DNA from: Microbacterium sp. TPD7012
Lineage (GTDB): Bacteria > Actinomycetota > Actinomycetes > Actinomycetales > Microbacteriaceae
Length of the DNA: 64,000 nucleotides
Direction: 5' to 3'
Assembly (NCBI RefSeq): GCF_003075395.1
Contig: NZ_QDFV01000002.1
Span: forward strand, 1 to 64,000
Every line of letters begins with the position of its first letter. The stretch's first letter is position 1. Positions 8,272-17,832 of this stretch are shown here, one piece after another. Below the pieces are notes generated by a model that saw only the letters and a program-made list of their open reading frames with translations, searched no databases and was not told where the DNA came from. Made by a program: the position numbers and the translations under genes.

Positions 8272-9600
8272 TCAGGCCGGGTCGCCGCCGAGAGGGCCGA
8301 CCGCCTCGAGCGGCTTCGGGTCGTCGGCGCCGGTCTTGCGGAGCCGGGCGATGAGGTTGCCGAGGTGGTAGATGAGGATCGCCGCCACCGTCGCGATGAC
8401 GATGCCGCCGAGCTCGAAGCCCGATGCCTCGTCCTTGATCATGAACCCGCCGACGGCCATGATGAGCGCGACGGCGGCCGTGTACTGGTTCACCGGGCGG
8501 GAGAAGTCGACGCGGTTGTCGACCCAGATCTTGATGCCGATGACGCCGATCAGGCCGTAGAGAGCGGTGGTGACGCCGCCGAGAACGCCGGCCGGCACCG
8601 AGTTGATGACCTCGCCGAACTTCGGTGACAGGCTCAGCAGGATCGCTGCGGCGCCCGCGACCCAGTAGGCGGCGGTGGAGTAGACCCGTGTCGATGCCAT
8701 GACGCCGATGTTCTCGCCGTAGGTCGTCGTGCCGGAGCCGCCGAAGAAGCCGGCCAGGGTGGTCGAGACGCCGTCGGCGATCAGGGCCTTCCCGGTCTGC
8801 TCGTTGATGGTGCTGTCACCGGTCATGGTGGCGACGCCGCGCACGTGGCCGACGTTCTCGGCGATGAGCACGAGCACGACGGGGAGGAACATGGCGAGCG
8901 CGGTCAGCGTGCCGGGCTCGGTGAAGTTCGGCAGGGTGAAGGTCGGCAGGCCGATCCAGTCCGCCTTCTCGACGGCCTCGAAGTTCAACTCCCCGCGGAA
9001 CGCCGCGAAGATGTATCCCGCGATCACGCCGAGGAAGATCGAGATGCGACCGAGGAATCCTCGGAAGACCACGGCGAACACGATCGTGATGGCGAGGGTG
9101 AACGTCGCGGTGATCGGCGCCGCGGCGTAGTTGTTGTGCGCGGCGCCGGCGAGGTTGAACCCGATGAGCGCGACGATCGTGCCGGCGAGCACCGGCGGCA
9201 GGAAGCGATCGACCCACTTGACGCCCACGGTGTGCACGACGACGCCGATGATCGCGAGCAGCACGCCCACCGCGACGATGCCGGCGAGCGCGGTGCCCAT
9301 GTTCGCGGATGCCGTCGCCGCGGTCACCGGCGCGATGAAGGCGAACGACGAGCCGAGGTAGCTGGGCAGCTTGTTGCGCGTGACGAGGAGGAACAGGATC
9401 GTTCCGACACCGCTGAAGAGCAGGGTCGTGGCGACCGGGAAGCCCGTGATGATCGGCACGAGGAACGTGGCGCCGAACATCGCGATCACGTGCTGGAGGC
9501 CGATCGCGATCGTGGCGGGCCAGTTCAGGCGCTCGTCCGGGCGCACGACGGCGCCGGGCTCGAGGGTGCGGCCGTCTCCATGCAGCTTCCACAGGGCCAT
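8272..9600 (-). CDS. Uracil permease (NCS2 family, UraA-like)
   Basis: Nucleobase:cation symporter of 442 residues with about 12-14 membrane segments. The NCS2 signatures are present: the AENVGHVRGV loop on TM8, whose Glu contacts uracil in the family, and GFFGGSGTTTYGENIGV. The latter is the form seen in uracil rather than xanthine/urate permeases. GAGGAGA precedes ATG 9600. It lies downstream of purC in the same direction with about 150 bases between, so it supplies pyrimidine salvage next to a purine-synthesis gene without being clearly cotranscribed. Confidence 0.9.
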   Translation of the reverse strand: MALWKLHGDGRTLEPGAVVRPDERLNWPATIAIGLQHVIAMFGATFLVPIITGFPVATTLLFSGVGTILFLLVTRNKLPSYLGSSFAFIAPVTAATASANMGTALAGIVAVGVLLAIIGVVVHTVGVKWVDRFLPPVLAGTIVALIGFNLAGAAHNNYAAAPITATFTLAITIVFAVVFRGFLGRISIFLGVIAGYIFAAFRGELNFEAVEKADWIGLPTFTLPNFTEPGTLTALAMFLPVVLVLIAENVGHVRGVATMTGDSTINEQTGKALIADGVSTTLAGFFGGSGTTTYGENIGVMASTRVYSTAAYWVAGAAAILLSLSPKFGEVINSVPAGVLGGVTTALYGLIGVIGIKIWVDNRVDFSRPVNQYTAAVALIMAVGGFMIKDEASGFELGGIVIATVAAILIYHLGNLIARLRKTGADDPKPLEAVGPLGGDPA

Positions 9601-9750
9601 GCGGTCTCCTCAGGTTCGGGGGATGGTCGCGCGGGGGATCGCGACCGTGCTGGAGCCACACTACCGATTCCTGAGTGTTGGCTGGGTGCCCCGACCGAAG
9701 GCGACGGCTTCCTCCACACCGACGTGCGTCGGGGCGGGTCACCCGCGGGG

Positions 9751-10629
9751 TCAGGCGCCGAGGCGCTCGATCAGCTCGCGGTAGCGGTCGGCCGTGCGCT
9801 CGACGATGTCGTCGGGGAGCAGCGGCGGCTCGCCCTGCTTGTCCCAGTTCGCGGCGAGCCAGTCGCGCACGATCTGCTTGTCGAAGCTCGCCATCCGCTC
9901 GCTCGGGGTGGTGCCGTTCTTCCAGGCCTCGGCATCCCAGTACCGCGAGGAATCGCTCGTGAGCACCTCGTCGGCCAGGCGCAGGACGCCATCGGGGTCT
10001 GTTCCGAACTCGAACTTGGTGTCGGCGAGGATCAGGCCCTTCTCCTCGGCGATCGCGGCCGCTCGGGCGTAGATCGCGAGCGAGGCGTCGCGCAGCTCGG
10101 CGGCGCGGTCGGCGCCGACGAGCTCGACGACCTTCTCGAAGGTGATGTTCTCGTCGTGCTCGCCCATCGGCGCCTTGTAGGCGGGCGTGAACAGGGGCTC
10201 AGGCAGCCGGTCGCCGTTCTGCAGGCCGGCGGGCAGGGGGATGCCGCAGACGGTGCCGCTCTCCTGGTACTCCGCCCATCCGGAGCCGGTGATGTAGCCG
10301 CGCACGACGCACTCGATCGGCAGCATCTCGAGCGACTGCGCGAGCATCGCACGGTCGGCGACGGACGCCGGGATCTCGCCGTCGGCGAGATGGTTGGGCA
10401 CGTCGGAGAGCTGCGCGAACCACCAGCGGCTGAGCCGGGTGAGCAGGGCGCCCTTCTCGGGGATGCCGGGGGACAGCACGAAGTCGAAGGCGCTCACGCG
10501 GTCCGAGGCGACGACGAGGATGCGCGTGTCCTCCGGGTCCTCGGATGCATGCAGGTCGCGGACCTTGCCCGAGTAGATGTGCCGCCAGCCGGGGATGGTC
10601 CGTGCCGTGCCTTCTGATGAGGTGCTCAC
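9751..10629 (-). CDS. purC: Phosphoribosylaminoimidazole-succinocarboxamide synthase
   Basis: SAICAR synthetase of purine biosynthesis, joining CAIR and aspartate with ATP. 292 residues. Family motifs are GWRHIYSGKVRDL, DRVSAFDFVL, the active-site run PIECVVRGYITGSGW and LADTKFEFG. GTG 10629 is chosen because GATAAT lies 7 bases before it (10642-10637 on the minus strand), which fits a leaderless mRNA; ATG 10638 would overlap that -10 box. It is the first of four pur genes in the window (purC, purD, purM, purF), which are dispersed and not in one operon. Confidence 0.95.
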   Translation of the reverse strand: MSTSSEGTARTIPGWRHIYSGKVRDLHASEDPEDTRILVVASDRVSAFDFVLSPGIPEKGALLTRLSRWWFAQLSDVPNHLADGEIPASVADRAMLAQSLEMLPIECVVRGYITGSGWAEYQESGTVCGIPLPAGLQNGDRLPEPLFTPAYKAPMGEHDENITFEKVVELVGADRAAELRDASLAIYARAAAIAEEKGLILADTKFEFGTDPDGVLRLADEVLTSDSSRYWDAEAWKNGTTPSERMASFDKQIVRDWLAANWDKQGEPPLLPDDIVERTADRYRELIERLGA

Positions 10630-10636
10630 CCGCCCC

Positions 10637-10682
10637 ATTATCCCGGTTCGTCGCGCCTGGTGTCGGCGCGGGTGCCTAGCCT
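10637..10682. promoter_or_regulatory. Divergent leaderless promoters for purC and the acetyltransferase
   Basis: Minus strand: GATAAT (10642-10637) then 7 bases to the GTG of purC. Plus strand: TAGCCT (10677-10682) then 6 bases to the GTG of the GNAT gene. Spacing of 6-8 bases puts the transcription start on the start codon. Confidence 0.65.
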
Positions 10683-10688
10683 GGAGGC

Positions 10689-11237
10689 GTGAGCGACGAC
10701 ACCTTCACCGAGCGGCTTCGTCTGTCCCGTCCCGTCCTCGGCGACGTCGACGCGCTGTTCCCGATCCAGACCGATCCACGCGTGTGGGCGCACTATCCGA
10801 GTCTCCGGCACACCGACCCGGCGCAGACCCTCGAGATGATCGAGAGGTGGAGGGGGAGCTGGGCCGAGGCGGGGCTCGGTTCGTGGGTCGCGCGTCTGCG
10901 CGATACCGACGAGGTCGTCGGCAACGGCGGATGCACGCTGCTGGGCGGCCGGGTGTGGAACGTCGGCTACCGGATCTCGGCGGACCATCACGGGCGGGGG
11001 CTCGCGACCGAGCTGGCGCGGGCCGGCATGGAACGGGCGCGCGCGATCGATCCCGACCGTCCTCTGGTCGCGTACCTGGTCGAGCACAACACGGCGTCGG
11101 CGCACGTCGCCGAGAAGCTCGGCCTCGCTCTCGTCCACCGGGCCCCTGATGCCGGGAACCCCGACGCGTCCGTGATGCGCCTCGTCTACGCGGATCGACC
11201 GTTGAGCTCATCGCAGCTCGACGCCGCGCTGCGCTGA
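10689..11237 (+). CDS. GNAT N-acetyltransferase (RimJ/RimL-like)
   Basis: 182 residues. The N-terminus (TERLRLSRPVLGDVDALF) and the acetyl-CoA loop region VGYRISADHHGRGLATELA follow the RimJ/RimL branch of GNATs, which acetylate protein N-termini or small amines. The C-terminal NTASAHVAEKLGL is the usual last helix. Substrate unknown. The GTG start lies 6 bases after TAGCCT, which suggests leaderless translation; GGAGG ends one base before GTG, too close to act as a ribosome site. Confidence 0.88.
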   Translation: MSDDTFTERLRLSRPVLGDVDALFPIQTDPRVWAHYPSLRHTDPAQTLEMIERWRGSWAEAGLGSWVARLRDTDEVVGNGGCTLLGGRVWNVGYRISADHHGRGLATELARAGMERARAIDPDRPLVAYLVEHNTASAHVAEKLGLALVHRAPDAGNPDASVMRLVYADRPLSSSQLDAALR

Positions 11238-11279
11238 GGCGGCGCGCGGTCGCGTCTTGTCCCACCGCGCCGAAAGGCG

Positions 11280-11297
11280 TATAGTCCACGTGGACTA
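11280..11297 (+). promoter_or_regulatory. -10 box overlapped by a perfect 16-bp palindrome (PadR operator)
   Basis: TAGTCCACGTGGACTA (11282-11297) is a perfect palindrome. The -10 box TATAGT (11280-11285) runs into it, so a bound dimer would block transcription. The PadR gene starts 14 bases downstream and the exporter follows in the same operon. Confidence 0.8.
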
Positions 11298-11310
11298 ATC
11301 GAGGTGGAAC

Positions 11311-11934
11311 ATGAAGGATGCCGTGGATCGGCTCACGCCCATGGGGGTGATGGTGCTCGCGCTGCTGCGCGAGGCCGACATGCATCCCTATGAGATGGTG
11401 CGGCTCATGCGCACGCGCCACGACGACCGCCTGCTCACCATCACGAACGGCACGCTCTACCACACGGTGGCGCGGCTGCAGCGGGCCGGACTGATCGACG
11501 AGGTCGGCATCGACCGGGACGGCAACCGTCCCGAGCGCACGACCTACACGCTGACGGATGCCGGGCGCGACGCGGTCATCGCCTGGGTGCGGCGGGAGCT
11601 GCCCAAGGTCGATCGTCCTGCCGAATTCCGCGTGGCTCTCGCCGAGGCGCACAACCTCGAGCACGCCGACGTCGTCGAGCTGCTGGAGGAACGTCGCGTC
11701 GCTCTCGTCGATGATCACACCATGCACCGTGACGGCCTGTCCAAGGCCAGGGCGAACTCCGTCCCCGAGCAGGTCCTCGTCGAGATCGAACGCCAGGAGG
11801 CCCTCCTCGCGGCCGAGCTGCGCTGGCTCGACTCCCTGCTCGCCCGCCTCGACGCCGACAGCATCCCCTGGGGTCCGACGAAGTTCCCCCACTCCGACCG
11901 CTACCTCGCTCAGCGAAAGGCTGCACAGCAATGA
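11311..11934 (+). CDS. PadR-family transcriptional regulator
   Basis: 207 residues. The N-terminal winged helix is typical of PadR (PMGVMVLALLREADMHPYEM, then TNGTLYHTVARLQRAGLI) and the C-terminal part is a coiled dimerisation region (LAEAHNLEHADVVELLEERR), as in the PadR-s2/VirR type. It overlaps the following MFS exporter gene by 4 bases (ATGA). With the palindrome over its own -10 box this is a classic autoregulated repressor-exporter operon. The inducer is not predictable. Confidence 0.93.
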   Translation: MKDAVDRLTPMGVMVLALLREADMHPYEMVRLMRTRHDDRLLTITNGTLYHTVARLQRAGLIDEVGIDRDGNRPERTTYTLTDAGRDAVIAWVRRELPKVDRPAEFRVALAEAHNLEHADVVELLEERRVALVDDHTMHRDGLSKARANSVPEQVLVEIERQEALLAAELRWLDSLLARLDADSIPWGPTKFPHSDRYLAQRKAAQQ

Positions 11935-13481
11935 CCGAATCACGACAGGCCGCCGGCCCCGAGACCGGGCCGTTCGCCGCGGGGAACGCGCCGAAGAGCC
12001 CGTGGCCCGCCCTCTGGGCGCTCGTCATCGGGTTCTTCATGATCCTCGTCGACACGACGATCGTCTCGGTGGCGAACCCGGCCATCAAGGCCGCGCTCGA
12101 CCCGAACACGAACAACCTCGACAACGTGGTGTGGGTGACGAGCGCGTACCTGCTGACGTACGCCGTCCCCCTCCTCATCACCGGACGCCTCGGCGACCGC
12201 TTCGGACCGAAGAACATCTACCTCATCGGTCTCGCCATCTTCACGCTCGCCTCGCTCTGGTGCGGCCTGTCGACCTCGCTCGAAGGACTGATCGTCGCCC
12301 GCGCGGTCCAGGGTCTCGGTGCGGCGTTCATGACTCCGCAGACCATGGCCGTCATCACCCGCACCTTCCCGCCGAACCGCCGCGGCGCGGCGATGGGGCT
12401 GTGGGGTGCGACCGCCGGTGTGGCGACCCTCGTCGGTCCGCTGCTCGGAGGCGTGCTGGTCGACGGCCTCGGCTGGGAGTGGATCTTCTTCGTCAACCTG
12501 CCGGTCGGCGTGATCGCCTTCGTCGCCGCGTGGATCCTCGTACCGCGTCTGAAGACGCACCCGCACCGCTTCGACATCCTCGGCGTCGTGCTCAGCGCGC
12601 TCGCCATCTTCCTCGTGGTCTTCGGCCTGCAGGAGGGGGAGAAGTACGACTGGGGCGTCATCTGGGGCCCGATCTCGGTGTGGGGCCTGATCATCGCCGG
12701 CATCGTCGTGCTCGCGCTGTTCATCCTGCAGCAGTGGAAGACCAAGAGCGAGGCGCTCGTGCCGCTTGACCTGTTCCGCGACCGCAACTTCTCCGGCGCC
12801 AACGTCGCGATCGCCGCCGTGGGATTCGCGGTGACGAGCATGTCGCTGCCGCTGATGTTCTTCCTGCAGATCGCCCGCGGGCTCGCCCCGACTCAGGCCG
12901 CCCTGCTGATGATCCCGATGGCCGTGCTGTCCGGCGTGCTCGCCCCGCTCGCCGGACGGATCCTCGACCGCACCGACCCGCGGTTCATCCTCATCCCCGG
13001 TCTTCTCGCCTTCGCCGCCGCGCTGTTCTGGTACTCGTCGCTCGTGAACATGGACACGCCGATCTGGATGTTCCTGTTCCCGTCGGCGCTCCTCGGCATC
13101 GGCAGCGCGGGCATGTGGGGACCGCTCGCGACGACCGCCACCCGGATGCTGCCGATGCGCCAGGCCGGCGCCGGTGCCGGCATCTACAACACCACGCGCA
13201 CGATCGGCTCGGTCGTGGGCTCCGCCGCGATCGCGACCTTCATGCAGGCGCGGCTCGAGGCGAACCTCCCCGGCATGGGAGATGCCGCGGGTTCGATCGG
13301 TTCGGGCGGTGCGCTGCCGGATGCCGTCGCCGAAGGCTTCTCCGCCGGCATGTCGCAGGCGATCCTGCTTCCCGCCGTCGTGATCCTCGTCGCGCTCGTC
13401 GCCTCGCTGTTCCTGCGCGGAGCTCCGAAGGGCGCGCCCGCTGCACAGCCCGACGTCACGGCATCCGCTCCGATCGAGTAG
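11931..13481 (+). CDS. Drug:H+ antiporter, MFS DHA2 (EmrB/QacA) family
   Basis: 516 residues with about 14 membrane spans, the length and count of the DHA2 family. Motif C-like segments (GATAGVATLVGPLLGG) and motif A (GRLGDRFGPKNIYLIG) are present, as is VDTTIVSVANPAI in TM1. It should export a lipophilic drug or toxic metabolite with proton uptake. It is translationally coupled to the PadR regulator. A strong hairpin follows the stop. Confidence 0.94.
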   Translation: MTESRQAAGPETGPFAAGNAPKSPWPALWALVIGFFMILVDTTIVSVANPAIKAALDPNTNNLDNVVWVTSAYLLTYAVPLLITGRLGDRFGPKNIYLIGLAIFTLASLWCGLSTSLEGLIVARAVQGLGAAFMTPQTMAVITRTFPPNRRGAAMGLWGATAGVATLVGPLLGGVLVDGLGWEWIFFVNLPVGVIAFVAAWILVPRLKTHPHRFDILGVVLSALAIFLVVFGLQEGEKYDWGVIWGPISVWGLIIAGIVVLALFILQQWKTKSEALVPLDLFRDRNFSGANVAIAAVGFAVTSMSLPLMFFLQIARGLAPTQAALLMIPMAVLSGVLAPLAGRILDRTDPRFILIPGLLAFAAALFWYSSLVNMDTPIWMFLFPSALLGIGSAGMWGPLATTATRMLPMRQAGAGAGIYNTTRTIGSVVGSAAIATFMQARLEANLPGMGDAAGSIGSGGALPDAVAEGFSAGMSQAILLPAVVILVALVASLFLRGAPKGAPAAQPDVTASAPIE

Positions 13482-13486
13482 CTCCC

Positions 13487-13535
13487 GTCGCGAGAAGGCA
13501 CCCATCCCGGTCGCGGATGGGTGCCTTCTCGCGAC
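13487..13535 (+). terminator. Terminator with a perfect 21-bp stem
   Basis: The left arm is 13487-13507, the loop 13508-13514 and the right arm 13515-13535, with no mismatch (core AAGGCACCCATCC / GGATGGGTGCCTT). It follows the exporter stop by 6 bases. No T-run. Confidence 0.9.
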
Positions 13536-13615
13536 CTGAGCGGGCGCCGGATTCGTCACGGATTCGCCGCTGAGCCGTTTTGCGTCTCTGCCGACGATCG
13601 TGATGTCATCGGCGG

Positions 13616-14146
13616 ATGACGATCGACCTCATCCGACCGACCACCGACCTCTTCGACAGCTGGGCCGAGGCGGTCGCCGAGTTCGGTGACGGGCACGTCG
13701 ATGGATCGGGTCTGTCGGCGCCGGTCACGCCGGACCGTGAGACGCTCGAGGCCCTCATCGAGAAGGCGGTGCTGCACGCCGACGCCTCGGCGGAGCTGCC
13801 GGAGGGCCTCGTGCACGAGGACCTCTTCTGGATCGTCGAAGAGGGTGAGGTCATCGGCTTCCTCTCGTTCCGGCACGAGCTCAACGACTGGCTCCGTGAG
13901 GCGGGCGGCCACATCGGCTACGCGGTCCGTGCATCGCGGCGACGTCAGGGTCACGCGTCGGCTGCCCTCGCCCTCGGGCTCGACCGTGCCCGTGCCATGG
14001 GGCTCGAGCGGGTGCTCCTCACCTGCGACGTCGACAACGTCGCTTCCGCCCGCACGATCGAGAAGGCGGGTGGCGTCCTGCAGGACGTGAGCGACCAGTC
14101 CGAGCGCGGGCAGGGGATGCTGCGCCGGTACTGGATCGCTCTCTGA
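13616..14146 (+). CDS. GNAT N-acetyltransferase
   Basis: 176 residues. An acceptor half with FWIVEEGEVIGFLSFRHEL is followed by the acetyl-CoA site VRASRRRQGHASAALALGL and the last helix DNVASARTIEKAGGVL, a complete GNAT fold. The type is that of stand-alone small-molecule acetyltransferases; the substrate is unknown. It is monocistronic, with a strong terminator before it. No clear ribosome-binding site precedes ATG 13616. Confidence 0.88.
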   Translation: MTIDLIRPTTDLFDSWAEAVAEFGDGHVDGSGLSAPVTPDRETLEALIEKAVLHADASAELPEGLVHEDLFWIVEEGEVIGFLSFRHELNDWLREAGGHIGYAVRASRRRQGHASAALALGLDRARAMGLERVLLTCDVDNVASARTIEKAGGVLQDVSDQSERGQGMLRRYWIAL

Positions 14147-14184
14147 CAGGCGCCGGCGAACCGGAGGTGTGAGCGGCCGCCCGT

Positions 14185-14190
14185 TAGGGT
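14185..14190 (+). promoter_or_regulatory. -10 box of the amino-acid ABC operon
   Basis: TAGGGT at 14185-14190 lies about 55 bases before the GTG at 14243, giving a short leader that carries GAGGAG near 14230. Confidence 0.5.
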
Positions 14191-14242
14191 GGATGATCGG
14201 CGGCTGTCCGGTCGCATCATCCGATCCCGAGGAGCATCCGTC

Positions 14243-15712
14243 GTGATCCGCACTCCCTCCGCGCGCCTGCGCCGCTTCGGCCGCACCGCCGTCGCGTCTG
14301 CGCTGACCGCGTTCGTCGCCGCCGGCGCTCTTCTCGGCGGGGCGTCGAGCGCCGTCGCCGCCGAAGACGGCGAGACCTACGTCATCGGCACCGACACGAC
14401 GTTCGCGCCCTTCGAGTTCACCGATGCGAGTGGCGACCTCGTCGGCATCGACATGGATCTGCTCCGCGCGATCGCTGCGGATCAGGGCTTCGAGGTCGAG
14501 ATCCGACAGCTCGGGTTCGACGCGGCCGTGCAGGCGCTGCAGGCGAACCAGGTGGATGCCGTCATGGCCGGCATGTCGATCACCGAGGAGCGCGAGCAGA
14601 CGTTCGACTTCAGTGAGCCGTACTTCACCAGCGGCATCCAGCTCGGCGTTCTCGAGTCCAGCGACATCCAGTCCCTCGACGACCTCGACGGCGAGGCCGT
14701 GGCGGTCAAGACCGGCACGCAGGGGCAGACCTTCGCCGAGGAGAACCAGGACGAGTACGGCTTCACCGTCACCCCCTACTCCGACACGACCGACATGGTC
14801 GACGCCGTGAAGGCCGGCCAGGCCGTCGGCTACTTCGAGGACTTCCCGGTGCTGGCCTACGGCATCCAGCAGGGCTCCGGATTCCGCCTGGTCGGCGAGC
14901 CCGAGCTCGGCGGCGAGTACGGCTTCGCGGTCAACAAGGGCATGAACCCCGAGCTGATCGAGATGTTCAACGCAGGTCTCGCGAACCTGCAGGAATCCGG
15001 CGAGTACGACAAGATCGTCGACGCGTATCTCGCGGGCGGCGAGAAGTCGGCGCAGGCGACCGACATCTTCTCGGTCGCGGTGCAGTACTGGCCGGCGCTC
15101 ATGCAGGGCCTCTGGCTCACGATCCTCGCCACGCTGGTCGCGCTCGTGGCCGCCTTCATCCTCGGACTGGTGTTCGGCTTCGGACGCATCTCGAAGTTCG
15201 CGCCGTTCCGCTGGCTCGCGACGGCCTACGTTTTCGTGTTCCGCGGCACGCCGATCCTCGTGCAGGCGTTCTTCGTGTTCTTCGCCATCCCGCAGCTGTT
15301 CCCGGGTCTGACGTTCAACCCGTTCGTCGCGGGCGCGATCACGCTGTCGCTCAACACGGGTGCGTACATGACCGAGATCATCCGCGGCGGCATCCAGGCG
15401 GTCGATCCCGGTCAGGCCGAGGCCTCCCGCTCGCTGGGTCTCGGGCACTGGAAGACGATGCAGAAGGTCGTGCTCCCGCAGGCGTTCCGCATCATGATCC
15501 CGTCCTTCGTCAATCAGGGCATCATCACCCTGAAGGACACGTCGCTGATCAGCGTCATCGGTCTGGCCGAGCTCACGTTCGTGTCGCGCCAGATCATCGC
15601 CTCCACCTACCTGTCGGCACAGGTGCTGACCATCGTCGCCATCATCTACTTCGTCGTGATCACGCTGCTGACGCTGCTCGCGAACCGCCTGGAGAGGAAG
15701 TTCAACGCATGA
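14243..15712 (+). CDS. Amino-acid ABC transporter: binding protein fused to permease
   Basis: 489 residues in one chain. A signal peptide (to about residue 32, [11 protein letters not shown]) is followed by a type 3 solute-binding domain (about 40-265; [38 protein letters not shown]) and then a HisM/GlnP-type permease (about 275-485; EAA loop [20 protein letters not shown]). Such fusions tether the binding protein to the membrane, as in GlnPQ systems of Gram-positive bacteria. The ligand is probably glutamine, glutamate or another polar amino acid. GTG 14243 has GAGGAG about 8 bases upstream. It overlaps the ATPase gene by 4 bases. Confidence 0.93.
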   Translation: MIRTPSARLRRFGRTAVASALTAFVAAGALLGGASSAVAAEDGETYVIGTDTTFAPFEFTDASGDLVGIDMDLLRAIAADQGFEVEIRQLGFDAAVQALQANQVDAVMAGMSITEEREQTFDFSEPYFTSGIQLGVLESSDIQSLDDLDGEAVAVKTGTQGQTFAEENQDEYGFTVTPYSDTTDMVDAVKAGQAVGYFEDFPVLAYGIQQGSGFRLVGEPELGGEYGFAVNKGMNPELIEMFNAGLANLQESGEYDKIVDAYLAGGEKSAQATDIFSVAVQYWPALMQGLWLTILATLVALVAAFILGLVFGFGRISKFAPFRWLATAYVFVFRGTPILVQAFFVFFAIPQLFPGLTFNPFVAGAITLSLNTGAYMTEIIRGGIQAVDPGQAEASRSLGLGHWKTMQKVVLPQAFRIMIPSFVNQGIITLKDTSLISVIGLAELTFVSRQIIASTYLSAQVLTIVAIIYFVVITLLTLLANRLERKFNA

Positions 15713-16437
15713 GCAAGATCGAGGTCAAGGATCTGCACAAGTCGTTCGGCGACAACCAGGTGCTCAAGGGCATCGACCTGACGGTCGAAGACGGCGAAGT
15801 CGTCGCGGTCATCGGCCCCTCGGGGTCCGGCAAGTCGACGCTGCTGCGGTGCCTGAACAAGCTCGAGGAGCCCACGTCCGGGCACGTCGTCATCGACGGC
15901 GTCGACCTCACCGACAAGAGCGTCAAGCTCGACGAGGTGCGGCAGCGCATCGGCATGGTGTTCCAGCACTTCAACCTGTTCCCGCACATGACGGTGCTCG
16001 AGAACATCACCCTCGCGCCGACCGAGCTCGGGAAGCTGTCGAAGGCGCAGGCCCGCGAGCGGGCGATGTCACTGCTCGAGCGTGTGGGTCTGGCCGAGAA
16101 GGCCGATGCGAAGCCGGCATCCCTCTCCGGCGGTCAGAAGCAGCGTGTGGCGATCGCCCGCGCGCTCGCGATGGACCCCGAGATCATGCTGTTCGACGAG
16201 GCGACGAGCGCGCTCGACCCCGAGATGGTGGGCGAGGTGCTGCAGGTCATCCGCGACCTCGCATCGGGCGGTATGACCATGGTGCTGGTGACCCACGAGA
16301 TGGGCTTCGCTCGCGAGGTCTCCGGTCGCACGGTCTTCATGGACGGCGGCGTCGTGGTGGAGGAGGCCCCGCCTGCCGAGCTGTTCGGCGCCCCGAAGAA
16401 CGAGCGTCTGAAGGATTTCCTCTCGAAGGTGCTCTGA
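15709..16437 (+). CDS. Amino-acid ABC transporter ATP-binding protein (GlnQ type)
   Basis: 242 residues. Walker [11 protein letters not shown]-loop [18 protein letters not shown] signature [14 protein letters not shown], Walker [12 protein letters not shown] and the H-loop VTHEM are all intact. The sequence follows the polar-amino-acid class (GlnQ/HisP). Its ATG overlaps the stop of the fused binding protein-permease, so both subunits of this importer come from one mRNA. Confidence 0.96.
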   Translation: MSKIEVKDLHKSFGDNQVLKGIDLTVEDGEVVAVIGPSGSGKSTLLRCLNKLEEPTSGHVVIDGVDLTDKSVKLDEVRQRIGMVFQHFNLFPHMTVLENITLAPTELGKLSKAQARERAMSLLERVGLAEKADAKPASLSGGQKQRVAIARALAMDPEIMLFDEATSALDPEMVGEVLQVIRDLASGGMTMVLVTHEMGFAREVSGRTVFMDGGVVVEEAPPAELFGAPKNERLKDFLSKVL

Positions 16438-16473
16438 CCCCCTGGGTGGAGCGCGCCCGGACCCCGCGCCGAC

Positions 16474-17832
16474 CTAGTCGGCGAGGGGCTGCGCGGGCGC
16501 GACGGCGGCATCGGATGCCGGCGCGGGGGGCCTGTGCCGACGGATCGTCGCGCTGACCAGGGCCGCCACCGCGCACAGGCCGGCGGCCGCGAACCACGCG
16601 AACGTGTACTGACCAGTGTGGTCGCGCACGATCCCGGCGAGGATCGAGGCGATGCCGGCGCCGATCTGGTGCGCCGCGAACACCCAGCCGAACACGAGCG
16701 GGCCCTTGGTGCCGAAGACCTCGCGGCAGAGGGCGATCGTCGGCGGGACGGTCGCGACCCAGTCGAGCCCGTAGATCACGATGAACACCACGATGCTCGG
16801 CTGCACCTCGGCCGAGAGCAGGCTCGGCAGGAACAGCAGGCTCACGCCGCGCAGCGCGTAGTAGGCGGCGAGGAGGATGCGGGGGTTCACGCGGTCGGTC
16901 AGCCAGCCCGAGAACACCGTTCCGACGATGTCGAAGATGCCCACCACCGCAAGCAGCCCGGCGGCCGTCGTCGTCGCCATCCCGTGGTCGTGGGCGCTGG
17001 GGATGAAGTGGGTGCCGATCAGGCCGTTGGTCGTCGCGCCGCAGATCGCGAAGCCGATGGCGAGTGCCCAGAAGGTCTTCGTGCGTGCGGCATCCCGCAG
17101 CGTGGTGAGCGCGAGGCGAGCCGCGCCCCATGCCGAGCCGCGCGGCGCGGGCGCGGGTGCGGCGTAGGGCTCGGTCTCTCCGTAGCGTGTGACACCGAGG
17201 TCGCTCGGTCGGTTGCGGAGGAAGATCCAGACGAGGGGCGCGACTGCGAGCGCTCCTCCCGCGATGATGAGGGATGCTCCTCGCCAGCCGACGTCCTCGG
17301 CGGCAGCGGCGATCACCGGCAGGAAGATCAGCTGTCCGGTGGCACTGCCGGCCGTGAGCACGCCGGACACGAGCCCTCGCCGGGTGGCGAACCAGGTGTC
17401 GGTGATGGTGGCGGCGAAGACGAGCGCCATCGATCCGGTGCCGAGCCCGATCAGCACGCCCCAGGTGAGGATCAGCTGCCCCGGCGTCGCGACGAAGACG
17501 CTGAGCGCCGCCCCGGCCCCGATCACGAACAGCGCGACGACGGTCACGGCGCGGATGCCGAAGCGCTGCATCAGTGCGGCCGCGAAAGGGGCGATGAGCC
17601 CGTAGAGCAGGAGGTTGATCGACACGGCGAGCGACAGCTCCGCGGTCGTCCATCCGAACTCCTCCTCCAGCGGCACCATCAGCACACCCGGCGCGGCGCG
17701 GAACCCGGCGGCGCCGATGAGGGCGATGAGCGCGACCAGTGCGACCGTCCACGCCGGGTGGAAGCGCCGCGGCCTGCCGTCGGTGCGGCCGGTCGGGGTG
17801 CTGGTGGGCTCCTCCACCGATTCGGCGGTCAC
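16474..17832 (-). CDS. MFS transporter (monocarboxylate/oxalate-formate antiporter-like)
   Basis: 452 residues with 12 predicted membrane spans and a central loop near residues 205-230. The N-terminus GFRAAPGVLMVPLEEEFGW and the layout resemble the OFA/monocarboxylate branch of MFS, where substrates are small organic acids; this assignment is by similarity of pattern only. The GTG start overlaps the stop of the HxlR regulator by 4 bases (GTGA), so regulator and transporter are cotranscribed. Confidence 0.85.
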   Translation of the reverse strand: MTAESVEEPTSTPTGRTDGRPRRFHPAWTVALVALIALIGAAGFRAAPGVLMVPLEEEFGWTTAELSLAVSINLLLYGLIAPFAAALMQRFGIRAVTVVALFVIGAGAALSVFVATPGQLILTWGVLIGLGTGSMALVFAATITDTWFATRRGLVSGVLTAGSATGQLIFLPVIAAAAEDVGWRGASLIIAGGALAVAPLVWIFLRNRPSDLGVTRYGETEPYAAPAPAPRGSAWGAARLALTTLRDAARTKTFWALAIGFAICGATTNGLIGTHFIPSAHDHGMATTTAAGLLAVVGIFDIVGTVFSGWLTDRVNPRILLAAYYALRGVSLLFLPSLLSAEVQPSIVVFIVIYGLDWVATVPPTIALCREVFGTKGPLVFGWVFAAHQIGAGIASILAGIVRDHTGQYTFAWFAAAGLCAVAALVSATIRRHRPPAPASDAAVAPAQPLAD

